Assembly: GCF_024349685.1 (NCBI RefSeq)
Contig: NZ_AP025944.1
Span: 2,672,001-2,736,000, forward strand
DNA length: 64,000 nt
Direction: 5' to 3'
Source: Pseudomonas sp. LRP2-20
GTDB taxonomy: Bacteria > Pseudomonadota > Gammaproteobacteria > Pseudomonadales > Pseudomonadaceae
Below, one piece after another: positions 19,806 to 27,483 of the stretch; the first letter of the stretch is position 1, and the number at the start of each line of letters is the position of its first letter. Position numbers and translations under genes: made by a program. The notes below the pieces were generated by a model. It ran no database searches. It was not told the origin of the DNA and saw nothing but the letters and a program-made list of their open reading frames with translations.

Positions 19806-20726
19806 ATGAACCACGATCCGGGCAAGAAGCCCTTGCAACTGCCGCCGCTGAAAGCGATTCAGGCCTTCGAGCAGGCGGCGCGCTTTGGCAACGTCGCGCG
19901 CGCCGCCGAACAGCTCAACCTGACACCGTCGGCGGTCAGCCATCAGATCGCCAACCTGGAAGCGCTGATCGGCCGGCCGTTGTTCCTGCGCACGGCCAAG
20001 GGGGTGACGCTGACGGCGGCAGGCGACCAGTACCTGCGCGAGGTATCGGGCATACTGCAGAGCCTGGCCATGGCCACCGAGCGGGCTGGCAGCGCGGTCG
20101 GCTTCGACTGCCTGCGCCTGCATTCGGCGCCGAGCTTCGGCCTGCTCTGGCTGTTGCCGCGGCTGGAACATTTTCGCGCCAGCCACCCGGATATCCAGAT
20201 CAACCTGTCGTGTTCCTATGAAACGCTGCACTTTGGCCGCCATCAGATCGACGTCGATATCCGCCATGGCTACCCCAACTGGCCGAGCCTGGAGGTGCGC
20301 ACCATCCGCTACGAGCGGGCCACGGTGCTGGCGTCGCCGGTGTTGCTGGCCCGCCAGCCGATCCACCAGCCTGCCGACCTGCTGGGGCAGAACCTGATTC
20401 TCTCCGAATCGGCGCTGGTGCAATGGCCGCAGTGGTTTGCCCAACAAGGCGTATCGTTGCCACAGGCGCCGTTCGCCTTGAGCTTCGACCGTTCGTACAT
20501 GAGCCTGGAGGCGGCCAGCCATGGCTACGGGTTCGCCCTGGAAAGCTCACTGTTGTCACAGGACTACGTGGCCAGGGGGCAGCTGGTGCCGGTGTTCGGT
20601 ACCGACCAGGCAAGCCCGGTGAGTGCTCACCACCTGGTGTTTCCGCGGGGGCATGCCGAGTTGGCCAGGGTGCGCACGTTCCTGCAGTGGATGCAGGGAC
20701 AGTTGGGGCATGATTTCAGTTATTGA
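19806..20726 (+). CDS. LysR-type regulator (GcvA-like), divergent from SDR/transketolase operon
   Basis: A 306-residue LTTR. The N-terminal winged helix reads PPLKAIQAFEQAARFGNVAR, AAEQLNLTPSAVSHQIANLE and GRPLFLRTAKGVTLTAAG; the effector domain starts near residue 95 with LRLHSAPSFGLLWLLPRL, as in GcvA-type members. It is divergent from the SDR gene with about 150 bases between starts, the standard arrangement for a LysR activator of the adjoining operon, so I infer that it controls the SDR, transporter and transketolase genes. No binding site was located with confidence. Confidence 0.9.
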   Translation: MNHDPGKKPLQLPPLKAIQAFEQAARFGNVARAAEQLNLTPSAVSHQIANLEALIGRPLFLRTAKGVTLTAAGDQYLREVSGILQSLAMATERAGSAVGFDCLRLHSAPSFGLLWLLPRLEHFRASHPDIQINLSCSYETLHFGRHQIDVDIRHGYPNWPSLEVRTIRYERATVLASPVLLARQPIHQPADLLGQNLILSESALVQWPQWFAQQGVSLPQAPFALSFDRSYMSLEAASHGYGFALESSLLSQDYVARGQLVPVFGTDQASPVSAHHLVFPRGHAELARVRTFLQWMQGQLGHDFSY

Positions 20727-20758
20727 GGTGTGTTTGACGTTGTAGTTGTGGTGTTGTG

Positions 20759-20985
20759 GAGATCGAGCGCCGCCTGCGCGGCGCATCGCGAGCTTTGCTC
20801 GCTCCTACGTTTGTTTCGGGCCAGTAACGCCTGTGACAGGCGCGCGCGACCGCCTTGTTTGTACGACGCGATATCGCGTCATGCACCAAAGCGTTCGCGC
20901 GCAAATCCGCCAGGAATAATTGGCCCGAAACAAACGTAGGAGCGAGCAAAGCTCGCGATGCGCCGCGCGGGCGGCGCTCGATCTC
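20759..20985. repeat. Long inverted repeat (65-base arms) between two LysR genes
   Basis: Arms 20759-20823 and 20921-20985 are near-perfect reverse complements. Each runs from GAGATCGAGCGCCGC through CTCGCTCCTACGTTTG to TTTCGGGCCA. The 97-base spacer holds its own GC-rich palindrome (GACGCGATATCGCGTC). A shortened relative of the outer part occurs at 61343-61376. The element fills most of the 415-base gap 20727-21141 and has no coding potential; it looks like a non-autonomous palindromic element or a large transcription barrier. Confidence 0.85.
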
Positions 20986-21141
20986 ACAGGCGCCGAAGAG
21001 GGCAAGCCATTCGAGGAATAAAAAAACTATGTGCAAGCCTTAGGCAAATCCTTCATCACCCAGCAGCCCGCTGAATCAGGCCACAAGGTAAAGTGACAGG
21101 AAAATACCAAGGCGCCCGCCCAGGGCGCCAACGAGGTGCCT

Positions 21142-22047
21142 GTGGCTTCCTACACCCTGCGACAACTCAAATACTTCGTCACCACCGTCGAGGCCGGCAG
21201 CGTCGCCGAGGCCTCGCGCCAGCTGTACATCGCCCAGCCGTCGATCTCCACGGCGATCAAGAGCCTGGAGGAAAGCTTCGGCGTGCAGCTGTTCATCCGC
21301 CACCACGCCCAAGGGGTGTCGCTGACCCCTAGCGGCAAGCGCTTCTACGCCAAGACCAAGTCGCTGCTGCAGATGGCCCACGAGTTCGAGCAGAACGCCC
21401 TGGCCGACAACGACACAGTGGCCGGGCAGATCGACATCGGTTGCTTCGAGACCGTGGCGCCGTTGTACCTGCCGCGGCTGATCGCCGGCTTTCGCGAACG
21501 CTATCCGGGCGTGGACATCCGCCTGCGCGACGGCGAGCAGCAAGACCTGATCCAGGGCCTGACCGCCGGCACCTTCGACCTGGCGTTTCTGTATGACCAT
21601 GATCTGGACGGCACCATCGAAGCCGAACCCTTGATGCCGCCGCAGAAGCCTTACGTGCTGCTGCCCGAGAAGCACCGCTTCGCCGGCCAGGCGCAGGTGT
21701 CGCTGCGCGACCTGTGCCCGGAGCCGATGATCTTGCTGGACGTGGCGCCGAGCCGGACCTACTTCGTCAGCTTGTTCAATGAAATGGGCCTGACGCCGAA
21801 CATCGTCTTCAGTTCGCCGTCGATCGAGATGGTGCGCGGGATGGTGGGGCAGGGCTTCGGCTTTTCGCTGCTGGTGACCCGGCCGCATTCGGAATGCACC
21901 TATGACGGGCAGAAGCTGGTGATGATCGACATCGCCGAGCCGGTGGCGTTGTCGGGGTTGGCGGCGGCGCACCTGAAGCGGGTGCAGCTGACCAAACCCG
22001 CGCAGTTGTTCGTCGAGTTCTGCCGCGAAGAACTGGCCAAGTTCTGA
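21142..22047 (+). CDS. LysR-type transcriptional regulator
   Basis: An approximately 301-residue LTTR: YTLRQLKYFVTTVEAGSVAE, ASRQLYIAQPSISTAIKSLE, then the wing FIRHHAQGVSLTPSGKRF. The effector domain starts near GQIDIGCFETVAPLYLPRL. Two GTG codons are possible: the one at 21142 lies 5 bases after GAGG, while the one at 21136 overlaps that site, so I prefer 21142. It converges with a Rid-FAD monooxygenase operon across a REP pair and is the nearest candidate regulator for that cluster. Confidence 0.88.
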   Translation: MASYTLRQLKYFVTTVEAGSVAEASRQLYIAQPSISTAIKSLEESFGVQLFIRHHAQGVSLTPSGKRFYAKTKSLLQMAHEFEQNALADNDTVAGQIDIGCFETVAPLYLPRLIAGFRERYPGVDIRLRDGEQQDLIQGLTAGTFDLAFLYDHDLDGTIEAEPLMPPQKPYVLLPEKHRFAGQAQVSLRDLCPEPMILLDVAPSRTYFVSLFNEMGLTPNIVFSSPSIEMVRGMVGQGFGFSLLVTRPHSECTYDGQKLVMIDIAEPVALSGLAAAHLKRVQLTKPAQLFVEFCREELAKF

Positions 22048-22053
22048 AAATGC

Positions 22054-22134
22054 TTCGCGGGCAAGCCCGCTCCCACAGGGTTGCGCCGAACCTTAGGTCT
22101 GCGCGGTACCTGTGGGAGCGGGCTTGCCCGCGAA
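22054..22134. repeat. Inverted REP pair
   Basis: Arms 22054-22079 and 22109-22134 are exact reverse complements with core GCGGGCAAGCCCGCTCCCAC, the standard P. putida REP. It lies between the convergent LysR and Rid genes. Confidence 0.88.
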
Positions 22135-22168
22135 TGGGGCGCAGAGCGCCCCCGGCGTTTTCACAGGA

Positions 22169-22585
22169 TCACTGCTGATCCGGTACCACCGCAATCACAT
22201 CGATTTCCATCAGCCACTCGGCCTGGGCCAGACCGGCCACCACCAGCCCGGTGGAAATCGGGAACACCCCCTTGAGCCATTTGCCCACTTCCTTGTACAC
22301 CGGCTCGCGGAACCGCGGGTCGGTGATGTAGGTGGTGGTCTTGACGATGTGCGACAGGTCCGAGCCTGCCTCTTCAAGCAGTTGCTTGACGTTCTTCATC
22401 GCCTGCTCGGTCTGCGCCCGAGGGTCACCCAGGCCTACCAGCTTGCCTTCGAAGTCGGTGCCGACCTGGCCGCGCACGTAGATGGTGTTACCGGCCCGCA
22501 CGGCCTGGCACAGGTCGTTGTCCAGGGTCTGGTTGGGGTAGGTTTCCTTGGTGTTGAACATGCGGATGCGAGTATGGGTAGGCAT
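22169..22585 (-). CDS. Rid (YjgF/YER057c) family protein, non-RidA subgroup
   Basis: A 138-residue Rid-fold protein, normally a homotrimer. It shows IYVRGQVGTDFEGKLVGLGD, AQTEQAMKNVKQLLEEAGSD and the C-terminal strand with EIDVIAVVP. RidA deaminates reactive enamines/imines with an arginine near PxRxxV; here that segment reads VFPISTGLVVAG with no arginine, which fits the Rid4-7 subgroups. Its ATG (22585) shares one base with the stop of the upstream monooxygenase (TGATG), so the two are co-translated. It may process an unstable product of the monooxygenase. Confidence 0.88.
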   Translation of the reverse strand: MPTHTRIRMFNTKETYPNQTLDNDLCQAVRAGNTIYVRGQVGTDFEGKLVGLGDPRAQTEQAMKNVKQLLEEAGSDLSHIVKTTTYITDPRFREPVYKEVGKWLKGVFPISTGLVVAGLAQAEWLMEIDVIAVVPDQQ

Positions 22586-23904
22586 CAGTGGGCTCCGAGG
22601 GTGCTGACGTTGCTGATCGAGTGGTCTTGTTGGGCATCCGCTTCGCGCTGCTCGCGGTCGCGGTAGGCCAGGTAGGTGCGTTGCGTGGCGATATGGCCGG
22701 CGACGTGCTTGGCGTCGTGCCATACGCCCCAGATGAACGATGAACCACGGCGCGACAGCCAGGGCAGGCCGAGGAAGTACACGCCTGGCTCGCGGGCTAC
22801 GCCGCGCTGGTGCTGGGGCTTGCCGTTGGCATCGAAGGTGTCGACCTGCAGCCAGCTGAAGTCGACACCGTAGCCGGTGGCCCAGATGATGCTGGTGACG
22901 CCGGCCTGGGCCAGGTCCAGTTGCTGCAGCGGGTTGACCATGCATTGCGGATCAGCCAGGCGCTTGCGCGCTTCGGGCTCTTGCGGCAGGTCCAGGCCGT
23001 TGCGCTCGATGTAGGCATCGGCGGCGTCCAGCAGGGCCAGGTAGTTTTCGTCGCCACGGTTGATGTTTTCGACCAGGTTGTCCTGGAAGCGCGCTACGCC
23101 GTTTTCGAACGACTGGGTCAGCCCAACCAGGGTCATGCCCTGATGGGCGAGGGCGCGGAAGTCCACGGTGTGGCCGCCACGGGCGCCGCTGACGGCGATG
23201 GTCACGTGCTCGCGGCCCGGCTTGGCGATTTCCGCGTCCCACTCGCCGAGCACGCCCAGCCACCAGCAGAAGTCGCGGTTGCGGTAGGCCCGAGGCGGTC
23301 GGTCGTGGGCGCCGACCGACAGGTACACCTGGCGCCCGGCGCGCATCAGTTCTTCGGCGATCTGCACACCAGAGGAACCGGCGCCCACCACCAGCACGGC
23401 ACCTTCAGGCAGTTGCTCTGGGTTGTAGTAGGCAGCAGAGTGGATCTGGTGCAGGTTGGCGTCTTTCGGCGCGATGGCCGGGATGACCGGCTTCTGGAAC
23501 GGGCCGGTGGCGGCCACCACGCGGTTGGCGCGGATTACGCCTTCGTTGGTTTCGATGGTGAAGCCGGGGCGGTCGGCGTTGCGCACCACCTTCTTCACTT
23601 CGATGCCGGTGCGTACCGGCAGGTTGTACTTGCGAACGTACTGTTCGAAGTAGTCGGCGACCTGGTCCTTGCCAGCGAAGGCGTCGGCGTCGAGGTTGAA
23701 CTCCAGCCCCGGGAAGCGGTCGTGCCAGACCGGGCCGTTGGCCACCAGCGAATCCCAGCGGCCGGTGCGCCAGGCCTCGGCGATACGCTTGCGCTCCAGT
23801 ACCAGGTGCGGCACGCCAAGCTTGTTCAGGTGTTCGCTCATGGCCACGCCGGCCTGGCCGGCGCCAACCACGAGGGTGTCGATTTCGATGTTGTTCAGTG
23901 TCAT
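22585..23904 (-). CDS. FAD-dependent monooxygenase (flavin-containing monooxygenase type)
   Basis: A 439-residue flavoprotein with two dinucleotide-binding motifs, GAGQAG (14-19) for FAD and GAGSSG (174-179) for NADPH. HQIHSAAYYNP just before the second motif resembles the FMO/Baeyer-Villiger linker, and ATG(Y) motifs follow at 132 and in IIWATGYGVDFSW. FMOs oxygenate N, S or ketone groups. Coupling to a Rid protein, and the nearby DUF1028 and amidohydrolase genes, suggest oxidation of a nitrogen compound. First gene of its transcript; 293 bases separate it from the divergent DUF1028 gene. Confidence 0.88.
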   Translation of the reverse strand: MTLNNIEIDTLVVGAGQAGVAMSEHLNKLGVPHLVLERKRIAEAWRTGRWDSLVANGPVWHDRFPGLEFNLDADAFAGKDQVADYFEQYVRKYNLPVRTGIEVKKVVRNADRPGFTIETNEGVIRANRVVAATGPFQKPVIPAIAPKDANLHQIHSAAYYNPEQLPEGAVLVVGAGSSGVQIAEELMRAGRQVYLSVGAHDRPPRAYRNRDFCWWLGVLGEWDAEIAKPGREHVTIAVSGARGGHTVDFRALAHQGMTLVGLTQSFENGVARFQDNLVENINRGDENYLALLDAADAYIERNGLDLPQEPEARKRLADPQCMVNPLQQLDLAQAGVTSIIWATGYGVDFSWLQVDTFDANGKPQHQRGVAREPGVYFLGLPWLSRRGSSFIWGVWHDAKHVAGHIATQRTYLAYRDREQREADAQQDHSISNVSTLGAH

Positions 23905-24197
23905 GTCCGAGCCCTTGTTCAGGCGGTTTTTGTCAGGTCGGTTTGGAGGACCGCCGTTGCCTGGGGCCAGACTAGGGACGCCTGGAAATTCGCGAAAATA
24001 GTATTTAGCTGGGGCTTGCCGATAAAACGGCGAAGGCCCCGATTTGCAAGGGCTTGACTGGGGTTCTCAGGGCTTTTCCAGGTGTATTGGCGGGCCTTAG
24101 TTTTTTCCTGTTCAAGGCACAGGAAAATGTTGGTTTCGTGGCCCTGAAGGTTCCGCCCAGAATGCTGGGCATCGCACAGAACAACAGGAGCTCTACC

Positions 24198-24875
24198 ATG
24201 ACCTTCTCCATCATCGGTCGCTGCCAGGAAACCGGCCAGGTCGGTATCGCCATCAGCTCGTCGAGCATCGCCGTGGGCGCCCGCTGCCCCTGGGTACGTG
24301 CCGGTGTCGGCGCCGTGTCCACCCAGAACATCACCTTGCCGGCACTCGGCCCGCAGATCCTCGATGCCCTCGAGCAGGGCCAGTTGCCGCCAGCCGCCGC
24401 GCTGGACCGGGTACTCAGCGCCAATGGCTGGAGCGAGTATCGCCAGGTCACGGTAATCGACAGCCAGGGCCAGGTGGCGCTGTTCACCGGCAAGGAGGCG
24501 CTGGGCGTGCATAACGCCGTGGCGGGTGAGCAATGTGCGGCCGCTGGCAACCTGTTGTCCTCGTTGCAGGTGATCGAGGCCATGGTGCAGGCTTTCGAAC
24601 AGGCCGGCGGGCATCTGGCTGACCGCCTGCTGGCGGCGATGCATGCGGCGATGGCGGCCGGTGGCGAAGCCGGCCCGGTGCACTCGGCGGCGCTGAAGAT
24701 CGCCGGCGAGCTGACCTGGCCATTGGTTGACCTGCGTGTCGACTGGGCTGAGGAAGACCCGATCGGCGTGCTCGATGGCCTGTGGCAGGCGTACCGCCCG
24801 CAGATGCAGGACTATGTCACCCGCGCCCTCGACCCGACCGCCGCGCCGAGCTACGGGGTGCCGGGCGATGAGTGA
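24198..24875 (+). CDS. DUF1028 family protein (predicted Ntn-hydrolase fold)
   Basis: A 225-residue member of DUF1028. It begins MTFSIIGRCQETGQVGIAIS and has the invariant VGARCPWVRAGVGAVSTQN and ALFTGKEALGVHNAVAGEQC; family members are predicted N-terminal-nucleophile-type hydrolases without a known reaction. ATG 24198 follows CAGGAG by 7 bases; upstream in-frame sequence lacks a ribosome site. It overlaps the M20 gene by 8 bases, so the two form an operon divergent from the FMO-Rid pair. Confidence 0.88.
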   Translation: MTFSIIGRCQETGQVGIAISSSSIAVGARCPWVRAGVGAVSTQNITLPALGPQILDALEQGQLPPAAALDRVLSANGWSEYRQVTVIDSQGQVALFTGKEALGVHNAVAGEQCAAAGNLLSSLQVIEAMVQAFEQAGGHLADRLLAAMHAAMAAGGEAGPVHSAALKIAGELTWPLVDLRVDWAEEDPIGVLDGLWQAYRPQMQDYVTRALDPTAAPSYGVPGDE

Positions 24876-26028
24876 ATTCAGCAGCCGCGCCTTGCTGGAG
24901 CGGCTGATCGGCTTTGCCACGGTCAGCCGCGATTCCAACCTCGAACTGATCGGTTTCATCCGCGACTACCTGGCCGGGTTTGGCGTGGAGTGCGAGCTGT
25001 TCCACAACCCGGAAGGCACCAAAGCCAACCTGTTCGCCACCATCGGCCCCCAGGATGTCGGCGGTGTGGTGCTGTCCGGGCACACCGATGTGGTGCCGGT
25101 GGAAGGCCAGGCCTGGACGCTGCCGCCTTTTGCCCTGACCGAGCGCGATGGGCGCCTGTATGGCCGCGGCACGGCTGACATGAAGGGTTTCATTGCCTCG
25201 GTGCTGGCTGCGGTGCCGGCGTTCCTTGCGCAACCGCTGCGCCTGCCGGTGCACCTGGCGTTCTCCTATGACGAGGAAGTCGGCTGCCTGGGCGTGCGCT
25301 CGATGCTGGCCGCACTGCAACAACGCCCGCACAAGCCGCGGCTGTGCCTGATCGGCGAGCCCACCGAACTCAAGCCGGTGCTTGGCCACAAGGGCAAGCT
25401 GGCGGTGCGTTGCGAAGTGCATGGCGCGGCGTGCCACTCGGCGTACGCCCCTTACGGGGTAAATGCCATCGAGTACGCCGCAAAGCTGATCGGCAAGCTG
25501 GGCGAGATCGGTGAGGCGCTGGCCTTGCCGGCGCATCATGACGAGCGCTTCGACCCGCCGTTCTCCACGGTGCAGACCGGGGTGATCAAAGGCGGCAGGG
25601 CACTGAACATCGTGCCGGAGGAATGCGCATTCGATTTCGAAGTGCGCGCCTTGCCGGGGTACGAAGCACAGGCCGTGGCCGACCAGTTGCAGACCTACGC
25701 CGAGGCCGAGTTGCTGCCGCGCATGCGCAAGGTCAACGCGGCCAGTGCAATTCGCCTGCAACCGCTCAGTGCGTATCCAGGGCTGGCCACGCCAGCTGAC
25801 AGCGAAGCCGCGCGGTTGGTGGCCTTGCTCAGTGGCTCGGATGATTTCGGTACCGTGGCGTTTGGCACCGAAGGCGGTTTGTTCGACCAGGCTGGTATAC
25901 CCACTGTGGTGTGTGGGCCAGGCAGCATGGACCAAGGGCACAAGCCGGACGAGTTCGTCAGCGTCGAGCAACTGCAGGGCTGTGATGCGATGTTGGAGAG
26001 GCTGGTGGATTACCTCAGGCAGGCTTGA
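24868..26028 (+). CDS. M20 family amidohydrolase (ArgE-like deacylase)
   Basis: A 386-residue zinc hydrolase of the ArgE/DapE group. Ligands and base are visible: SGHTDVVPVEG (H72), GRGTADMKGF (D104), SYDEEVGCLG (general base and bridging Glu 136/137), IGEPTE, and the last histidine in DQGHKPDEFV. The dimerisation domain lies between about 180 and 290. Pseudomonas makes arginine through the ArgJ acetyl cycle, so a biosynthetic acetylornithine deacetylase is not expected. The overlap with the DUF1028 gene and the divergent FMO-Rid genes point to hydrolysis of an N-acyl or N-carbamoyl catabolic intermediate. Confidence 0.9.
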   Translation: MSEFSSRALLERLIGFATVSRDSNLELIGFIRDYLAGFGVECELFHNPEGTKANLFATIGPQDVGGVVLSGHTDVVPVEGQAWTLPPFALTERDGRLYGRGTADMKGFIASVLAAVPAFLAQPLRLPVHLAFSYDEEVGCLGVRSMLAALQQRPHKPRLCLIGEPTELKPVLGHKGKLAVRCEVHGAACHSAYAPYGVNAIEYAAKLIGKLGEIGEALALPAHHDERFDPPFSTVQTGVIKGGRALNIVPEECAFDFEVRALPGYEAQAVADQLQTYAEAELLPRMRKVNAASAIRLQPLSAYPGLATPADSEAARLVALLSGSDDFGTVAFGTEGGLFDQAGIPTVVCGPGSMDQGHKPDEFVSVEQLQGCDAMLERLVDYLRQA

Positions 26029-26061
26029 GCGGGTATATCACCGCCCTTGCGCGCCGTGCCG

Positions 26062-26109
26062 TACCTGTAGGAGCGGATTTATCCGCGAAGGGGCCGCAGA
26101 GCGGCCCCG
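26062..26109. terminator. Single REP plus hairpin between M20 and oprB genes
   Basis: A single REP core (GGAGCGGATTTATCCGCG) is followed by the GC-rich hairpin GGGGCCGCAGAGCGGCCCC at 26090-26108, then CAGTTTTA. It separates two convergent genes and could end transcription from either side, better for the plus strand because of the T run. Confidence 0.6.
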
Positions 26110-26115
26110 GCAGTT

Positions 26116-27384
26116 TTAGAAGGTAGCCTTGACCTGCAGGCCCACCACCAGCGCGTTGTCGATGTCTTTACCGGAGAACGCACCTGGCTCGATGATGTAT
26201 TGCACATCCGGGCGCAGGTTCAGCCACGGCGTGGCCTGGTAGCCATAGCTCAGTTCGATCAGCTGCTCGGCATTGTCGATGTTGGGGAACTGCTGCCCGG
26301 CGTTGAAGGCGGCGTCTTCCAGCACATCGCGGCTGCGCGGGTTCGGCACGGCGCGGCCATAACCCAGGGCCACGGTATCGCGCGGGCGGCCTTCGAACGG
26401 CTTGTACAGCACCACACCGGCGCCATACCACTTGGTGAACGGCGAAGCAGCCTCGCTCGCGGCCGAGTACTGGCCGAAGGCGTGCAGGCTACGGCCCGGC
26501 GAGCCGGCGTCATTCCATACCGCCTGGTCGACCAGCAGGTAGTGGCCGCCGCGACCGGATACTTCCTTGCTGCTGTCGACGCGTTTCACGTCGGAGCTGT
26601 CGTAGTAGTAACCCAGCTTGTACTCGCCTGGCAGTTCGCCCTGCAGCTTGTACACCAGCTCCACAGGCACCACGGTACCGGTGGTGTGCTTGGGCCCCAG
26701 GTGCCAGGCGCGGCTGGAGTTGCCGTTGCTTTCCGGGTCGACGTTGAACGCCGCCACGCGCAGCTGCCAGGACGGCGACAGGTCGTATTTGACGCGCACG
26801 CCGAGGTGGGCGTTGGGGTAGTTGGTCCAGCCGCTGCCGCCGGACATGTTCAGCGGGTGGCCGCAGAAGCCGGCGTTCATGAAGTTGCACAGGATGCCGC
26901 TGTCCAGGCCGCCGAGGTCGTTGCCCATGGCCATGTAGCCAAGCTTGACGTTGAGTGCCGGGGTGAACAGGGTGCGCTCGTAGCTCAGTTCGGTCAGGCG
27001 GGTGTACAGGCCACCGTAGTTTTCCTGGATCGGCAGGCGGTTGCCGACCAGGTCTTCCGAGGCACTGTTGCCGCGGCGGTCGTTGATGGTCAACTGGACC
27101 TTGCCGCCGTTTTCCAGGCCGTACAGTTTCGACAGGTCGAACTGTGCACCGAGCTTGATGTTCTGCGAGTAGCGCGCCGAACGGTGCAGGCCACCGTGGG
27201 TGTTGTAGGCGGTTTCGCCGCTGTAGTCGCCGGTGATCTTGACGCCGTCTTCTTCGAGCTGGTGACGCAGGCCGCCCCAGTCACCGGTCATGGTGCTGCG
27301 GTTGAGCAGGTCGCCGTCGGCCAGGGCAGGGGTGCTGGCCAGGGCCAGGAGCAGGGTTGGAGTGATACGGATAGCGGATGGCAT
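26116..27384 (-). CDS. oprB: OprB family carbohydrate-selective porin
   Basis: A 422-residue outer-membrane beta-barrel. It has a signal peptide (MPSAIRITPTLLLALASTPALA), then TMTGDWGGLRHQLEEDGVKI, the OprB opening that includes the sugar-selective GDWGG segment, alternating amphipathic strands throughout, and a C-terminal strand ending in phenylalanine (VVGLQVKATF) for BAM recognition. OprB takes up glucose and related sugars into the periplasm. It lies 99 bases downstream of gcd on the same strand, so the pair delivers and oxidises glucose. A strong hairpin in that gap suggests partial uncoupling of the two genes. Confidence 0.93.
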   Translation of the reverse strand: MPSAIRITPTLLLALASTPALADGDLLNRSTMTGDWGGLRHQLEEDGVKITGDYSGETAYNTHGGLHRSARYSQNIKLGAQFDLSKLYGLENGGKVQLTINDRRGNSASEDLVGNRLPIQENYGGLYTRLTELSYERTLFTPALNVKLGYMAMGNDLGGLDSGILCNFMNAGFCGHPLNMSGGSGWTNYPNAHLGVRVKYDLSPSWQLRVAAFNVDPESNGNSSRAWHLGPKHTTGTVVPVELVYKLQGELPGEYKLGYYYDSSDVKRVDSSKEVSGRGGHYLLVDQAVWNDAGSPGRSLHAFGQYSAASEAASPFTKWYGAGVVLYKPFEGRPRDTVALGYGRAVPNPRSRDVLEDAAFNAGQQFPNIDNAEQLIELSYGYQATPWLNLRPDVQYIIEPGAFSGKDIDNALVVGLQVKATF

Positions 27385-27420
27385 TGCTGTGTCTCGTGTT
27401 GTTGTTCAGGGCCCACTCGC

Positions 27421-27464
27421 GATCAGGCCCGCCCCCATATGGATCGATGGGGGCGGGCCTGGTC
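27421..27464 (-). terminator. Strong hairpin between gcd and oprB
   Basis: Arms 27421-27438 and 27447-27464 pair nearly perfectly (GATCAGGCCCGCCCCCAT with its complement) around an 8-base loop. It sits in the 99-base gap between gcd and oprB, which are co-directional. No long T run follows on the minus strand, so it may be an attenuator, processing site or mRNA stabiliser rather than a full terminator. Confidence 0.6.
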
Positions 27465-27483
27465 GTTGCAGAAGCGACGCGGT

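Noticed and set aside
24868..26028. Naming the M20 hydrolase argE (acetylornithine deacetylase)
   Set aside because: Pseudomonas normally recycles acetyl groups with ArgJ, and the gene overlaps a DUF1028 gene in a catabolic-looking cluster, so a biosynthetic name is not supported.
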